Assembly (NCBI RefSeq): GCF_002874535.1
Contig: NZ_CP025025.1
Span: 1,535,526-1,599,525 of the forward strand
Direction of reading: 5' to 3'
Length of the DNA stretch: 64,000 nt
DNA from: Mesobacillus jeotgali
GTDB taxonomy: Bacteria; Bacillota; Bacilli; Bacillales; Cytobacillaceae
In this document: in pieces, positions 40,748 to 51,466 of the stretch
Position numbering within the stretch: the first letter of the stretch is position 1
Layout of the letters: each line of letters begins with the position of its first letter
The notes under the pieces: model-generated
Told to the model about the DNA's origin: nothing
The model's database searches: none
The model's input: only the letters and a program-made list of their open reading frames with translations
Translations under genes and position numbers: made by a program

Positions 40748-40776
40748 TTGCAATAAATATCTGGTTATGTTATATT
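40748..40776 (+). promoter_or_regulatory. Promoter of the rimP-nusA-infB operon
   Basis: The -35 TTGCAA (40748-40753) and -10 TATATT (40771-40776) are 17 bases apart, and TG one base before the -10 makes it extended. The start would be near 40783, giving a leader of about 130 bases that contains the hairpin at 40813-40830. Confidence 0.7.
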
Positions 40777-40812
40777 TTTATTGGAAATACTAAGGATATC
40801 TCTGGCAGATGA

Positions 40813-40840
40813 GAGTGGGGCAACCCGCTCTTTCTTGTTT
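40813..40840 (+). terminator. Leader hairpin/attenuator before rimP
   Basis: GAGTGGG (40813-40819) pairs with CCCGCTC (40824-40830) around a GCAA tetraloop, followed by TTTCTTGTTT. It lies about 30 bases after the predicted transcription start and before the gene, so it looks like a terminator in the leader of the nusA operon. As NusA acts on terminators, feedback is plausible but is inference. Confidence 0.6.
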
Positions 40841-40911
40841 GTTAGGCACTTTTACGGGGATAAAAACCAAATAGTGATTAAGTAATGAGGTTGTGTCAAA
40901 GGAGGGATTTT

Positions 40912-41382
40912 ATGAGCAAGGTTACCGAAGTTGTGGAAGAGCTAGTAACTCCCATCTTAAATGAAAACGAACTAGAATTGGTAGACATCGAATATGTCAA
41001 AGAAGGAAAGAACTGGTTCCTGCGCGTATACATTGATAAGGACAACGGAATTGATATCGAAGAATGCGGCATCGTCAGTGAGCGCCTTAGCGAAAAGCTC
41101 GATGCCATTGATCCAATCCCGCATAACTACTTTTTGGAAGTCTCCTCACCAGGTGCAGAACGTCCGCTGAAAAAGGAGAAAGATTATCAAAAAGCAATTG
41201 GCAAGAATGTCTTCATCAAAACCTATGAACCAATCGATGGGGAAAAGGCTTTTGAAGGAGTCTTAACTGATTACAATGGGGAAACTGTCACTGTTGATGT
41301 GAAGATTAAAACTCGCAAGAAAACAGTCGTTATTCCATTTGATAAGATTGCCAGCGCGAGACTCGCTGTCACTTTTTCATAA
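40912..41382 (+). CDS. rimP: Ribosome maturation factor RimP
   Basis: RimP (156 residues, YlxS) helps assemble the 30S subunit. The N-terminal domain has [20 protein letters not shown] and the middle has [21 protein letters not shown] precedes the ATG at 40912; the longer open frame has no family support. It starts the nusA operon. Confidence 0.97.
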   Translation: MSKVTEVVEELVTPILNENELELVDIEYVKEGKNWFLRVYIDKDNGIDIEECGIVSERLSEKLDAIDPIPHNYFLEVSSPGAERPLKKEKDYQKAIGKNVFIKTYEPIDGEKAFEGVLTDYNGETVTVDVKIKTRKKTVVIPFDKIASARLAVTFS

Positions 41383-41583
41383 TCTGTCCAGAAAATATCT
41401 TCAGTTAATTAATCAAAGGATCGTTTCGGACCTGTTGTTTTAGGCAAAGCTCAAGCATGCTTAAACGTAATCCTCCCCTTGGAGGCAGATGAAAATGTTT
41501 AAGGTTTGAGCTGGTGGACAGAGGGCAGAGTTTCGAAAAGAGCCTTACAAAGTAGGGTAGTAAAAAAGGGGGATTTATATCTC

Positions 41584-42693
41584 ATGAGCAGCGAATTGAT
41601 GGATGCTCTTACGATTCTTGAAAAAGAAAAAGGAATTTCCAGGGACATCTTAATTGATGCAATCGAGGCGGCGCTTATTTCAGCGTATCGACGTAACTTT
41701 AACCAGGCGCAAAACGTACGTATTGATTTAAACCTTGGCAATGGTTCCATGCGCGTTTTTGCGAGGAAAGAAGTAGTCGATGAAGTTTTCGATCCGCGTT
41801 TGGAAATCTCATTAGAAGAGGCACAGAAAATTAATCCGAATTACGTGGTTGAAGATGTCGTTGAACTTGAAGTCACGCCTAAGGATTTCGGAAGGATTGC
41901 TGCGCAGACTGCCAAGCAGGTAGTTACTCAGCGTGTCCGTGAAGCAGAAAGAGGAATCATCTATTCTGAATTCATTGATCGTGAAGAAGATATCATGACA
42001 GGTATCGTTCAGCGCCAGGATCCTAAGTTCATCTATGTAAGCCTGGGTAAAATCGAGGCGATCCTGCCAGCGAATGAACAGATGCCGAACGAACATTATA
42101 AGCCTCACGACCGCATCAAAGTATTTATCACCAAGGTTGAAAAAACCACTAAAGGTCCACAAATCTTCGTTTCCAGAACCCATCCGGGACTGTTAAAGAG
42201 ACTTTTCGAGATTGAAGTTCCTGAGATTTATGATGGAACTGTTGAAATTAAATCAGTGGCGCGTGAAGCAGGGGACCGCTCTAAAATCTCTGTTCACTCA
42301 GACAATCAAGAAGTGGATCCAGTTGGTTCATGTGTCGGACCTCGTGGAAATCGTGTCCAGGCTGTCGTCAATGAGCTTAAGGGTGAAAAAATCGACATCG
42401 TGAAATGGTCTGAAGACCCAGTCGTATTTGTTGCCAATGCGTTAAGCCCATCGAAGGTTCTTGATGTTATTGTCAACGAAGAAGAAAAAGCGACTACGGT
42501 TATTGTTCCTGATTACCAGCTGTCGCTTGCAATTGGAAAGCGCGGGCAAAATGCGCGTCTTGCCGCTAAGTTGACTGGTTGGAAGATTGACATCAAAGCA
42601 GAAACTGAGGCAAGGGAGTCCGGGATTTATCCTCGCGATAATGAGCCGCTTTTATCTGCAAATGACGATTTTGAAGATGAAGACATCGATTAA
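41584..42693 (+). CDS. nusA: Transcription termination/antitermination factor NusA
   Basis: NusA (369 residues) binds RNA polymerase and RNA and affects pausing and termination. An N-terminal polymerase-binding domain is followed by S1 (about 130-200) and two KH domains with [16 protein letters not shown] and [16 protein letters not shown]. As in other Bacillus, the acidic repeats of E. coli NusA are missing; it ends in a short acidic tail. The ATG at 41584 gives nearly the B. subtilis length; GGGGG precedes it. Confidence 0.98.
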   Translation: MSSELMDALTILEKEKGISRDILIDAIEAALISAYRRNFNQAQNVRIDLNLGNGSMRVFARKEVVDEVFDPRLEISLEEAQKINPNYVVEDVVELEVTPKDFGRIAAQTAKQVVTQRVREAERGIIYSEFIDREEDIMTGIVQRQDPKFIYVSLGKIEAILPANEQMPNEHYKPHDRIKVFITKVEKTTKGPQIFVSRTHPGLLKRLFEIEVPEIYDGTVEIKSVAREAGDRSKISVHSDNQEVDPVGSCVGPRGNRVQAVVNELKGEKIDIVKWSEDPVVFVANALSPSKVLDVIVNEEEKATTVIVPDYQLSLAIGKRGQNARLAAKLTGWKIDIKAETEARESGIYPRDNEPLLSANDDFEDEDID

Positions 42694-42709
42694 GGTGAGG
42701 TGAATGATC

Positions 42710-42991
42710 GTGAACAGCCGCAAAAAGGTTCCTATGCGAAAATGTGTCGCTACCGGTGAAATGAGACCGAAAAAAGAACTAGTTCGCATCGTTCGCTCCA
42801 AGGAAGGGGAAGTATCGATCGACCTGACAGGCAAAAAATCAGGCCGAGGCGCTTACCTTTCTAAAGATAAAGAAGCAGTGCAATTAGCAAAGAAACGAAA
42901 TATATTGTCCAAACAGCTTGAAACTCAAGTGGACGATGCAATATACGATGAGTTGAATGACCTCATCGAAAAGGAGAGCAGACTATCCTGA
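42710..42991 (+). CDS. rnpM: RNase P modulator RnpM (YlxR)
   Basis: This 93-residue RNA-binding protein has the YlxR signature [20 protein letters not shown] and [11 protein letters not shown]. The B. subtilis homologue binds the RNase P RNA and lowers its activity (RnpM). I prefer the GTG at 42710, with AGGTG seven bases upstream; the ATG at 42704 is too close to that site. The stop overlaps the next gene. Confidence 0.92.
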   Translation: MNSRKKVPMRKCVATGEMRPKKELVRIVRSKEGEVSIDLTGKKSGRGAYLSKDKEAVQLAKKRNILSKQLETQVDDAIYDELNDLIEKESRLS

Positions 42992-43293
42992 TGAACTCAA
43001 ATCAATGGATGTCATTGCTTGGCTTAGCCAATCGAGCACGGAAAATTATTTCAGGGGAAGAGCTTTCCGTCAAAGAAATCAGAAGCGGGAAGGCGAAGCT
43101 CATTTTGCTTTCTGCGGATGCATCCGCAAATACTACAAAAAAGATTACCGACAAGTGCAAATCCTATAATGTGCCTTACAAAGTGGTCCCGGACCGGTAC
43201 CAGCTTGGCCAGGCAATCGGCAAGGAAGCACGTGTTGTAGTAGCCCTGTTGGACGAGGGTTTTGCAAAAAAACTGTTGACGTTGCTCGATTAA
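42991..43293 (+). CDS. rplGA: L7Ae-family ribosomal protein (YlxQ)
   Basis: This 100-residue protein of the L7Ae/L30e family binds kink-turn RNA. It has [20 protein letters not shown] and [18 protein letters not shown]. The start overlaps rnpM by one base, and the operon places it with other RNA-binding factors. Its exact RNA target in the cell is not established. Confidence 0.93.
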   Translation: MNSNQWMSLLGLANRARKIISGEELSVKEIRSGKAKLILLSADASANTTKKITDKCKSYNVPYKVVPDRYQLGQAIGKEARVVVALLDEGFAKKLLTLLD

Positions 43294-43312
43294 TTCTAGC
43301 GGGGGTGAAGAT

Positions 43313-45595
43313 ATGAGTAAAACACGCGTTTATGAATATGCAAAGAAGCATAATTTATCGAGTAAAGACGTGATTATTAAGTTAAAAGAAATGAACATTG
43401 AGGTTTCTAACCATATGACTGCCATGGAAGATGAAACTATCAAGAAGCTTGACGCTGTCTATAATAAGAAAGAAGATAAGCCGCAGCAGCAAAGCCAGCA
43501 AAAAGCTGCACAGGGACAGAAACCAGCCCAGAACCGCAATCAAGGCCAAAAGCCTAATCAGGGCCAGAATCGCAATCAATCCCAAAACCAGCAAAGAAAC
43601 AACAGCCAGGCACAGCCGAAAGCTCAGCTTAAGACAACAGCCAGTGCTTTTTCAGACGACGAGCGCCGCGCAACAACTCCTGAAAAGGTGAAAAGTTCAG
43701 CTGCTGCTAAGAAGCCTGGAAACTCCCAGCCTTTCAATAAAAATAAAAACAAGCAAAATAATAAGAACCGAAATCAGCAGAACCAGAATAAAGGCAGACA
43801 GAATCAGCAGCAGGCTCCACAACAGCCAAAGAAGGTTAAAGAGCTTCCATCAAAGATCACTTTCAGTGAGTCTTTAACTGTAGCTGAGTTAGCCAAAAAG
43901 CTTAACCGTGAGCCGTCTGAGATCATCAAGAAGCTCTTTATGCTTGGTGTCATGGCTACGATCAACCAGGATCTCGATAAGGATGCAATTGAACTGATTG
44001 CAACTGATTATGGAGTAGAAGTTGAAGAAGAAATCAAGATTGACACAACTGACCTTGAGGTTTACTTCACAGAAGATGATGAAGCATCTATGGTTGAAAG
44101 ACCTTCTGTTGTAACGATTATGGGCCACGTTGACCATGGTAAAACAACCTTGCTTGATTCAATCCGCAACACGAAAGTGACTGCAGGAGAAGCAGGCGGC
44201 ATCACTCAGCACATCGGTGCATACCAGGTTGAAGAAAATGGCAAAAAAATCACATTCCTTGATACACCTGGTCACGCAGCGTTCACAACAATGCGTGCTC
44301 GTGGAGCAAAGATTACCGATATCACAATCCTTGTTGTAGCTGCAGATGACGGTGTTAAGCCACAGACTGTAGAAGCGTTGAACCATGCAAAAGCTGCCAA
44401 TGTACCTATTATCGTAGCTGTTAATAAAATGGACAAACCGACTGCAAATCCGGATCGTGTTATGCAGGAGCTAACTGAATACGGACTTGTTCCAGAGGCA
44501 TGGGGCGGAGAAACAGTGTTTGTTCCGATTTCTGCCTTAACAGGAGAAGGTCTCGATAACCTGCTGGAAATGATCTTGCTAGTTGGTGAAGTTGAAGAGT
44601 ATAAAGCAAATCCTAATCGAAATGCTATCGGTACTGTAATCGAAGCGCAGCTTGATAAAGGCCGTGGCTCTGTTGCTACTTTGCTTGTCCAAAACGGTAC
44701 ATTGAAGATTGGTGATCCAATAGTAGTGGGCAATACTTATGGACGTGTTCGAGCAATGGTAAATGATTTAGGACGCCGTGTTAAAGAAGCGGGCCCTTCA
44801 GCCCCTGTAGAAATCACAGGCTTGAACGATGTTCCGCAAGCAGGCGACCGTTTTGTAGTATTCGATGATGAAAAGACTGCCCGCCAGGTTGGAGAAATCC
44901 GTTCACAGCAGGCTGTCCAGGCACAAAGAAGCGAAAAAGCGCGCGTCAGCCTCGATACTTTGTTTGAACATATGAAACAAGGGGAAATGAAAGACCTAAA
45001 TCTAATTATTAAAGCCGACGTCCAAGGTTCAGTTGAAGCACTTGCAGCAGCATTGCAAAAACTGGATGTGGAAGGTGTAAATGTAAGAATCATTCACACT
45101 GGTGTTGGTGCGATCAATGAGTCTGACATCACACTTGCAGCAGCTTCTAACGGGATCGTCATCGGTTTCAACGTCCGTCCGGACAATAATGCTAAGCGCG
45201 CTGCAGAGTCAGAGAGCGTCGATATCCGACTTCACCGCATTATTTACAAAGTGATCGAAGAAATCGAATCAGCGATGAAGGGTATGCTTGATCCGGTTTA
45301 TGCTGAAAAGGTCATCGGCCAGGCTGAAGTCCGCCAGACCTTCAAGGTATCGAAAATCGGAACGATTGCCGGTTCATATGTTACTGATGGTAAAATCACC
45401 CGTGACAGCGGCGTCCGTTTGATACGTGACGGTGTCGTCATCTTTGAAGGGGAAGTCGATGCACTGAAACGCTTCAAGGATGATGCCAAGGAAGTAGCTC
45501 AGGGCTATGAGTGCGGTATTACCATTAAAAACTTCAAAGACGTCAAGGAAGGCGACGTCATCGAAGCATATATCATGGAAGAAGTGGAACGTTAA
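43313..45595 (+). CDS. infB: Translation initiation factor IF-2
   Basis: IF-2 (760 residues) brings initiator tRNA to the 30S subunit. The N-terminal domain ([20 protein letters not shown]) is followed by a Gln/Asn/Lys-rich disordered linker (about residues 52-170). A second small domain and the GTPase domain follow, with GHVDHGKTT at residues 271-279, DTPGHAAF and NKMDKP. The C-terminal domains are complete. GGGGGTG precedes the ATG. Confidence 0.99.
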   Translation: MSKTRVYEYAKKHNLSSKDVIIKLKEMNIEVSNHMTAMEDETIKKLDAVYNKKEDKPQQQSQQKAAQGQKPAQNRNQGQKPNQGQNRNQSQNQQRNNSQAQPKAQLKTTASAFSDDERRATTPEKVKSSAAAKKPGNSQPFNKNKNKQNNKNRNQQNQNKGRQNQQQAPQQPKKVKELPSKITFSESLTVAELAKKLNREPSEIIKKLFMLGVMATINQDLDKDAIELIATDYGVEVEEEIKIDTTDLEVYFTEDDEASMVERPSVVTIMGHVDHGKTTLLDSIRNTKVTAGEAGGITQHIGAYQVEENGKKITFLDTPGHAAFTTMRARGAKITDITILVVAADDGVKPQTVEALNHAKAANVPIIVAVNKMDKPTANPDRVMQELTEYGLVPEAWGGETVFVPISALTGEGLDNLLEMILLVGEVEEYKANPNRNAIGTVIEAQLDKGRGSVATLLVQNGTLKIGDPIVVGNTYGRVRAMVNDLGRRVKEAGPSAPVEITGLNDVPQAGDRFVVFDDEKTARQVGEIRSQQAVQAQRSEKARVSLDTLFEHMKQGEMKDLNLIIKADVQGSVEALAAALQKLDVEGVNVRIIHTGVGAINESDITLAAASNGIVIGFNVRPDNNAKRAAESESVDIRLHRIIYKVIEEIESAMKGMLDPVYAEKVIGQAEVRQTFKVSKIGTIAGSYVTDGKITRDSGVRLIRDGVVIFEGEVDALKRFKDDAKEVAQGYECGITIKNFKDVKEGDVIEAYIMEEVER

Positions 45596-45876
45596 TGGTA
45601 GTAGGCTTAGCAGCCTGTGAGTGCATCATCTATGATGCTCATTCTCTAAAAGAAAAGAGAGCTGTCTTGCAGCGGATTATTACAAGGCTGAAGCAGAAGT
45701 ACAATATTTCTGTATCTGAGGTAGATCATCACGATGTTTGGCAGCGGACAACGATTGCAGTTGCAGCTGTATCGGCATCGAAGGTGTCCACTGAAAGAGA
45801 GCTTCAGAATGCCTTGAAAATGATTGATTCTTTTCCGGAAATAGAACGTACCATCACCGAAATAGAATGGCTTTGA
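45595..45876 (+). CDS. ylxP: DUF503 family protein YlxP
   Basis: The 93-residue protein belongs to the DUF503/YlxP family found between infB and rbfA. The segment HSLKEKRAVLQRIITRLKQK and the motif SEVDHHDVWQRTTIAV are conserved. It is probably a small ferredoxin-like fold protein linked to ribosome function; the role is not known. The ATG shares a base with the infB stop. Confidence 0.92.
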   Translation: MVVGLAACECIIYDAHSLKEKRAVLQRIITRLKQKYNISVSEVDHHDVWQRTTIAVAAVSASKVSTERELQNALKMIDSFPEIERTITEIEWL

Positions 45877-45895
45877 TAGAACGAGGTGATTGAAA

Positions 45896-46276
45896 ATGGG
45901 TCATAGAGTAAATCGTGTTGGCGAACAAATGAAAAAAGAATTGGGCGATATCATCAGCCGTAAAATCAAGGATCCGCGAGTAGGTTTCGTAACAGTAACG
46001 GATGTCCAGGTTACAGGGGACCTTCAGCAGGCAAAGGTGTATATCTCTGTTTTAGGTGATGAACAGCAGAGGGAAGATACTCTTAAAGGGTTAGCGAAGG
46101 CCAAGGGTTTCATCAGGACCGAAATTGGCCAGCGAATCCGTCTGAGAAAGACTCCTGAACTGATCTTTGAATTTGATGAAACGATGGCTTATGGTAATCG
46201 TATCAATTCACTGATCCATGAGCTGCAAAGAGATGAGCAGCCTGGAGAAGAAGAGCAAGAAAAGGACAATGATTAA
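45896..46276 (+). CDS. rbfA: Ribosome-binding factor A
   Basis: RbfA (126 residues) is a KH-type factor in late 30S assembly. It shows [17 protein letters not shown] and [22 protein letters not shown] lies eight bases before the ATG at 45896; a TTG two codons upstream is less likely. A strong terminator follows, closing the operon begun at rimP. Confidence 0.97.
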   Translation: MGHRVNRVGEQMKKELGDIISRKIKDPRVGFVTVTDVQVTGDLQQAKVYISVLGDEQQREDTLKGLAKAKGFIRTEIGQRIRLRKTPELIFEFDETMAYGNRINSLIHELQRDEQPGEEEQEKDND

Positions 46277-46315
46277 ACGGATTGACAACTTGTCTGATCC
46301 GTTGATCCTGATATG

Positions 46316-46351
46316 AAAAATGGATAGACACTTTTGTCTATCCATTTTTTT
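46316..46351 (+). terminator. Strong terminator of the rimP-rbfA operon
   Basis: AAAAATGGATAGACA (46316-46330) pairs with TGTCTATCCATTTTT around a four-base loop and runs into seven T. A second, smaller stem (AACGGAT...ATCCGTT, about 46275-46303) lies just before it. The main stem could also work on the other strand. Confidence 0.93.
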
Positions 46352-46402
46352 CGATAAGCGTCTAAAAACGAATAATACATAAAAGAATCGAGGAAAAAGA
46401 AA

Positions 46403-47320
46403 ATGGAAGGGATTCTGCCTCTATTTAAACCAGCGGGTATGACTTCGCATGATTGTGTGTTTAAACTCAGGAAACTGTTAAGAACGAAGAAGGTCGGGCA
46501 TACAGGCACACTTGATCCTGATGTGACTGGAGTCTTGCCAATTTGTGTAGGCAAGGCGACAAAAATTGCCGAATACATTACAGATGCAGGAAAGGCATAT
46601 GAGGGTGAAGTCACCCTTGGATTCACGACCACTACAGAAGATGCTTCAGGTGAGAAGGTCGAGGAAAAACAAATTGACAGGGTAATAACAAGAGACGAGA
46701 TCGTACGGGTCCTCCAGTCGCTGGAGGGTGAAATTGAACAGACACCACCAATGTATTCAGCTGTAAAAGTAAACGGAAAAAAATTATACGAATACGCGAG
46801 GCAAGGAATAGAAGTCGAAAGGCCAACCAGGAAGGTCACTATTTATGGCATAGAGCTTCTTGATGACAGGGATTCGTTTGAAGGTCAGCAGGTTAGCTTT
46901 AAATTCCGTGTATCATGCAGCAAGGGTACGTACATTCGGACATTGGCAGTGACGATTGGTGAAAAATTAGGTTATCCTGCACACATGTCTTCCCTTGTGA
47001 GAACTCAATCCGCTGACTTCACTATTGAGGACTGCTATACTTTTGAACAGCTTGAAGAATTGGCCGAAAAAAGCGAGCTAGAAACTGCTCTGCACCCATT
47101 GGAAGCTGGTATTTCTTATTTGCCGAAATATCGCATTAATGATAAAGTAGCAGAGAAAGTGAAAAATGGAGCACTTCTTACTATCCCGGAGGATTTTAAG
47201 GGGATTGACGGTCCTATCGTAGTAGAAACAGAAGACGAAAAAGCGCTCGCGATCTACAGGGCACACCCAACCAAACTTGGGATGATGAAGCCTGATAAAG
47301 TACTAAGAAATGAGCAGTAG
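46403..47320 (+). CDS. truB: tRNA pseudouridine(55) synthase
   Basis: TruB (305 residues) makes pseudouridine 55 in the T loop of tRNAs. The catalytic Asp lies in GHTGTLDPDVTGVLPI, and the N-terminal GILPLFKPAGMTSHD is typical. The C-terminal PUA domain is present. AGGAAAAAG is a moderate ribosome site before the ATG. Confidence 0.98.
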   Translation: MEGILPLFKPAGMTSHDCVFKLRKLLRTKKVGHTGTLDPDVTGVLPICVGKATKIAEYITDAGKAYEGEVTLGFTTTTEDASGEKVEEKQIDRVITRDEIVRVLQSLEGEIEQTPPMYSAVKVNGKKLYEYARQGIEVERPTRKVTIYGIELLDDRDSFEGQQVSFKFRVSCSKGTYIRTLAVTIGEKLGYPAHMSSLVRTQSADFTIEDCYTFEQLEELAEKSELETALHPLEAGISYLPKYRINDKVAEKVKNGALLTIPEDFKGIDGPIVVETEDEKALAIYRAHPTKLGMMKPDKVLRNEQ

Positions 47321-47408
47321 TCTATCTTTTTGCTTTTTCTTATAAATAAGCAATTATTTCAATTGTCTTGATAAATGAGCAGCTGGGTCAGAAAAGGTGA
47401 GTAATATC

Positions 47409-48362
47409 GTGAAATTGATTAAGCTAAACCATCCTCATGAATATAGAAGAGAAGACTTTCCACCGATGGCCATGGCACTAGGTTATTTTGACGGAGTGCA
47501 TTTAGGCCATCAGCAGGTCATCAAAGAAGCGAAAAAAGAGGCTGAAGCCAAAGGCCTGAAGAGTGCGGTCATGACCTTTGATCCTCATCCTTCTGTAGTT
47601 CTAGGCAAAAGCGTCCAACACATGGAATATATAACACCCTTGGATGATAAAACTCGAATAATCGAGAATCTGGGTGTGGATTACTTATTTGTTGTCAATT
47701 TTTCTATCGAATTCTCAAGTCTTTTACCCCAGGAGTTTGTCGATCAATATATCATCGGGTTGAATGTACACCATGTCGTTGCAGGATTCGACTATTCTTA
47801 CGGCAAAATGGGGAAAGGGAATATGGAGACAATCCAGTTCCATTCAAGAGGTAAGTTCGATTTTACAGTAGTATCAAAGTTGTCCACTCAAGAAGAAGAA
47901 AAGGTTAGCTCTACTTTGATCCGTACCTTTTTAAGGGACGGAAAGGTGGAGGAGATGCCAGCATTGCTAGGGAGATTTTACACCACTGAGGGAACGGTTA
48001 TAAATGGAGAACGCCGCGGGCGCACAATTGGTTTTCCGACGGCGAATGTTCAGATAGAAGAACAGTACATTCTTCCTCCTACAGGAGTTTACGCGGTCAA
48101 GATTCAGGTTGAAGGAGCATGGCATGAAGGTGTCTGCAATGTCGGTTACAAACCCACCTTCCACAAGGAGAAAAAGGACAAACCTTCAGTGGAAGTCCAC
48201 ATCTTCAAATTTAATAAAGAGATCTACGGGGAGTCAGCAGTGATAGAGTGGCACCTCCGTCTTAGAAGTGAGCGGAAATTCGAGGGAATACAGCAGCTTG
48301 TTGCCCAAATCGAAAAAGATAAGCAAGAAGCAATGCTGTACTTTGAAAAAAACAAGGGTTAG
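47409..48362 (+). CDS. ribF: Bifunctional riboflavin kinase/FAD synthetase
   Basis: RibF (317 residues; RibC in Bacillus) makes FMN from riboflavin and then FAD. The N-terminal adenylyltransferase domain has MALGYFDGVHLGHQQVI, and the C-terminal kinase domain has RGRTIGFPTANV and GVCNVGYKPTF. I chose GTG 47409, starting MKLIKLNHPHEY, because AAGGTGA lies eight bases upstream. GTG 47397 touches that site. No FMN riboswitch is seen. Confidence 0.97.
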   Translation: MKLIKLNHPHEYRREDFPPMAMALGYFDGVHLGHQQVIKEAKKEAEAKGLKSAVMTFDPHPSVVLGKSVQHMEYITPLDDKTRIIENLGVDYLFVVNFSIEFSSLLPQEFVDQYIIGLNVHHVVAGFDYSYGKMGKGNMETIQFHSRGKFDFTVVSKLSTQEEEKVSSTLIRTFLRDGKVEEMPALLGRFYTTEGTVINGERRGRTIGFPTANVQIEEQYILPPTGVYAVKIQVEGAWHEGVCNVGYKPTFHKEKKDKPSVEVHIFKFNKEIYGESAVIEWHLRLRSERKFEGIQQLVAQIEKDKQEAMLYFEKNKG

Positions 48363-48371
48363 ACTTGCTTT

Positions 48372-48484
48372 TTGTCGTAAAAAGATGTATTCTTATTAAC
48401 GTATCAAAAAAGAACCTTTGCTTGGCAAGTCGAGTCACCGACGCTTGCTCGGTAACAGGGGATTACTAATTGGAGGTGAAACGG
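48372..48484 (+). promoter_or_regulatory. rpsO promoter and mRNA leader
   Basis: TTGTCG (48372-48377) and TATTAA (48394-48399), 16 bases apart, form a plausible promoter. The leader contains a hairpin ACCGA...TCGGT (48437-48453) and TTGC...GGCAA pairing before GGAGGTG. In Geobacillus stearothermophilus S15 is known to bind its own leader; similar control here is inferred. Confidence 0.45.
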
Positions 48485-48754
48485 ATGGCAATCACAAAAG
48501 AACGTAAAAACGAACTTATCAACGAATTCAAGACTCACGAGAGTGATACTGGATCTCCAGAAGTTCAAATCGCTGTCCTTACTGCAGAAATCAACACATT
48601 GAACGACCACTTGCGCGTTCACAAGAAGGACCACCACTCACGTCGCGGTCTTTTGAAAATGGTAGGTAAGCGTCGTAATCTTTTGACTTACCTTCGTAAC
48701 AAGGATGTTGCTCGTTACCGCGAGTTAATCAACAAGCTTGGTCTACGTAGATAG
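48485..48754 (+). CDS. rpsO: 30S ribosomal protein S15
   Basis: S15 (89 residues) binds the central domain of 16S rRNA. It shows [13 protein letters not shown], the [10 protein letters not shown] motif and [18 protein letters not shown]. The ATG at 48485 follows GGAGGTG; the frame extends five codons upstream without a better start. Codon use is of the highly expressed type. Confidence 0.99.
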   Translation: MAITKERKNELINEFKTHESDTGSPEVQIAVLTAEINTLNDHLRVHKKDHHSRRGLLKMVGKRRNLLTYLRNKDVARYRELINKLGLRR

Positions 48755-48760
48755 TCTGTA

Positions 48761-48785
48761 AAAGCGGGATTTATCCCGCTTTTTT
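48761..48785 (+). terminator. Rho-independent terminator after rpsO
   Basis: AAAGCGGGA (48761-48769) pairs with TCCCGCTTT around TTTA, followed by further T. Confidence 0.9.
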
Positions 48786-48996
48786 ATTAGGCAATTTTTT
48801 TGTAACCTACATAACAATTGATTGATATTAAGCGCTCCTTTTTGGAGCATAATATAACATAAAAGACTTTAACTGTCAGTCATTACTTGCTCTGTTGGAC
48901 TAGCTTAGTAAAACAGACTGGATTGGCTGGTTCATGGTTTTATCATTCATTATAAAGGTATATTTGTTATAAGACATGCGTTTGCTGTTTATAAGA

Positions 48997-49120
48997 AAAG
49001 CGGAAGCGCCTTGGTCAGCCCCGACAAGCGCTGGAGGGCCGACCAGTGAAGTCGTTCTTTGACTTCATTGGGCGGGTCGAAGCGACTCGAGGGGATAGGC
49101 GCTGGAGCTGGACACTAATC
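48997..49120. repeat. Bacillaceae extragenic repeat, long form, upstream of pnp
   Basis: The 48755-49207 gap has no gene. At about 48997-49120 it holds a GC-rich element beginning AGCGGAAGCGCCTTGG and ending GGCGCTGGAGCTGGACA. Internal inverted repeats are GAAGTC...GACTTC and AAGCGCC...GGCGCT, so it can fold into a branched structure. I recognise it as a repeat common between genes in Bacillaceae. A shorter copy lies on the other side of pnp. Confidence 0.65.
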
Positions 49121-49207
49121 TAAGTGTAAAAAGTTAATACTTATAAAGTTTATAAATTCCCGGGCAAAGCCAGGGTGTATTTAGTGTTAGAGAGGGGCTA
49201 AAAAAGC

Positions 49208-51325
49208 ATGGAACAAGAAAAACAAATTTTTTCCTTTGACTGGGCAGGACGCAAGCTTACTGTTGAAATTGGACAGCTTGCAAAGCAGGCAAATGGTGCA
49301 GTCCTTGTCCGTTACGGAGATACCGCTGTATTAAGTACAGCGACTGCGTCAAAAGAACCGAAGAATTTAGACTTCTTCCCATTGACTGTCAATTATGAAG
49401 AAAGACTATATGCTGTCGGAAAAATTCCTGGCGGCTTTATTAAGCGTGAAGGGCGTCCAAGCGAAAAGGCTATTCTTGCGAGCCGTTTGATCGACCGTCC
49501 GATCCGTCCTTTATTCGCAGATGGCTTCCGTAATGATGTCCAGGTAATCAGCATCGTCATGAGTGTGGATCAAAATTGCTCCTCTGAAATGGCTGCAATG
49601 TTTGGTTCATCATTGGCACTATGTGTTTCTGATATTCCATTTGAAGGACCGATTGCTGGTGTGACAGTAGGAAGAATTGATGGAAAGTTCATTATCAATC
49701 CATCTGTTGAAGAGACGGAAAAGAGCGATATGCATCTTGTTGTTGCAGGTACAATGGATGCGATTAACATGGTTGAAGCCGGCGCTGATGAAGTTCCTGA
49801 AGAAGTAATGCTTGAAGCGATCATGTTCGGACATGACGAAATCAAGCGTTTGATTGCTTTCCAACAGGAAATCGTTGCACAAGTTGGTAAAGAGAAACGT
49901 GAAATCACTCTTTTTGAAATTGACAAAGAACTAGAAGCGGAAGTTCGTGGGATTTGTGAACAAGACATGCTTGCTGCCATCCAGGTACAAGAAAAACATG
50001 CGCGCGAAGACGCTATCAAAGAAGTGAAAAATGCTGTAGTTGCTCGCTATGAAGAGCAGGAAGCGGATGCAGACCAGCTTAAAATGGTGAAACAGATCCT
50101 TGATAAAATCGTCAAAGGTGAAGTGCGCCGCTTGATCACGGAAGAAAAAGTACGTCCAGACGGCCGTGGAGTCGACGAAATCCGCCCGCTTTCTTCAGAA
50201 GTAGGCTTGCTTCCGCGAACTCATGGTTCGGGCTTGTTCACAAGGGGACAAACACAGGCGCTAAGCATCTGTACACTTGGAGCTATGGGAGATGTCCAAA
50301 TCCTTGATGGACTTGGAATCGAAGAAGAAAAACGCTTTATGCACCATTATAACTTCCCATTATTCTCTGTAGGTGAAACTGGACCGATTCGCGGACCAGG
50401 CCGACGTGAAATTGGGCACGGTGCGCTTGGTGAACGTGCACTTGAACCTGTTATCCCTAATGAAAAAGACTTCCCATATACAGTCCGCCTTGTTTCCGAG
50501 GTTCTTGAATCAAATGGTTCTACTTCACAGGCGAGTATTTGTGCAAGTACACTAGCTTTGATGGATGCTGGTGTGCCAATTAAAGCACCGGTAGCTGGTA
50601 TTGCTATGGGTCTAATCAAATCAGGAGAACACTACTCGATTCTCTCTGATATCCAGGGTATGGAAGACCACCTTGGTGACATGGACTTCAAAGTAGCCGG
50701 AACTGCAAAAGGTGTAACAGCTCTGCAGATGGATATCAAAATTGAAGGGTTGTCCCGTGAGATTCTTGATGAAGCTTTACAACAGGCGAAAAAAGGTCGT
50801 ATGCATATTCTTGAATCCATGCTTGCTACTATCAAAGAACCACGTGAACAGCTTTCACAATATGCTCCGAAAATCATTACGATGTGGATCAAGCCGGATA
50901 AAATCCGCGACGTCATTGGACCAAGCGGAAAACAAATCAATAAAATCATTGAAGAAACTGGCGTAAAGATCGATATCGAACAAGATGGTACGGTGTTTAT
51001 TGGATCAGTAGACGAAGAAATGATCCAAAGAGCCAAGAAAATCATTGAAGACATCGTCCGTGAAGTCGAAGTTGGAGAGATGTATCTTGGTAAAGTCCGC
51101 CGCATTGAAAAGTTTGGTGCGTTCGTAGAAATCTTCCCTGGAAAAGACGGTTTGGTACACATTTCCGAGCTTGCTGAAGAGCGGGTAGGAAAAGTTGAAG
51201 ATGTCCTTAAGCTTGGAGATGAACTTCTGGTTAAGGTCACTGAAATCGACAAGCAAGGAAGAGTCAATCTTTCACGCAAGGCAGTGTTAAAAGAACAGCG
51301 TGAAAAAGCTGAAAAACAATCATAA
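49208..51325 (+). CDS. pnp: Polynucleotide phosphorylase
   Basis: PNPase (705 residues) degrades RNA 3' to 5' using phosphate. Two RNase PH domains ([20 protein letters not shown] in the first; [20 protein letters not shown] in the second) are followed by KH ([18 protein letters not shown]) and S1 ([20 protein letters not shown]) domains. The length is normal. GAGGGG is a modest ribosome site. In B. subtilis PNPase is a main 3' exonuclease, working beside the RNase J proteins; rnjB is in this window. Confidence 0.99.
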   Translation: MEQEKQIFSFDWAGRKLTVEIGQLAKQANGAVLVRYGDTAVLSTATASKEPKNLDFFPLTVNYEERLYAVGKIPGGFIKREGRPSEKAILASRLIDRPIRPLFADGFRNDVQVISIVMSVDQNCSSEMAAMFGSSLALCVSDIPFEGPIAGVTVGRIDGKFIINPSVEETEKSDMHLVVAGTMDAINMVEAGADEVPEEVMLEAIMFGHDEIKRLIAFQQEIVAQVGKEKREITLFEIDKELEAEVRGICEQDMLAAIQVQEKHAREDAIKEVKNAVVARYEEQEADADQLKMVKQILDKIVKGEVRRLITEEKVRPDGRGVDEIRPLSSEVGLLPRTHGSGLFTRGQTQALSICTLGAMGDVQILDGLGIEEEKRFMHHYNFPLFSVGETGPIRGPGRREIGHGALGERALEPVIPNEKDFPYTVRLVSEVLESNGSTSQASICASTLALMDAGVPIKAPVAGIAMGLIKSGEHYSILSDIQGMEDHLGDMDFKVAGTAKGVTALQMDIKIEGLSREILDEALQQAKKGRMHILESMLATIKEPREQLSQYAPKIITMWIKPDKIRDVIGPSGKQINKIIEETGVKIDIEQDGTVFIGSVDEEMIQRAKKIIEDIVREVEVGEMYLGKVRRIEKFGAFVEIFPGKDGLVHISELAEERVGKVEDVLKLGDELLVKVTEIDKQGRVNLSRKAVLKEQREKAEKQS

Positions 51326-51334
51326 TAAAGAAAT

Positions 51335-51400
51335 GCTGAAGCGTCTTGGGCGGCCCCGACAAGTGTCTCGAGGGGCTAGGCGCGGCAGCTGGACATTAAT
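51335..51400. repeat. Bacillaceae extragenic repeat, short form, downstream of pnp
   Basis: TGAAGCGTCTTGGGCGGCCCCGACAAG-type sequence, then TCTCGAGGGG and GGCAGCTGGACATTAATCT, match both ends of the 48997 element but lack its central block. The rest of the 51326-51679 gap holds a terminator (51442) and AT-rich sequence before ylxY in which I see no clear promoter. Confidence 0.6.
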
Positions 51401-51441
51401 CTCAGTACAACGAGTTAATTCTTTCTTATAAATCATTATAA

Positions 51442-51466
51442 GGCCGGGAGCAATCCCGGTCTTTTT
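51442..51466 (+). terminator. Rho-independent terminator after pnp
   Basis: GGCCGGGA (51442-51449) pairs with TCCCGGTC (one G-T pair) around a GCAA tetraloop, followed by five T. Confidence 0.85.

Noticed and set aside
47321-47408. FMN riboswitch before ribF
   Set aside because: The gap is too short and shows none of the conserved RFN segments.
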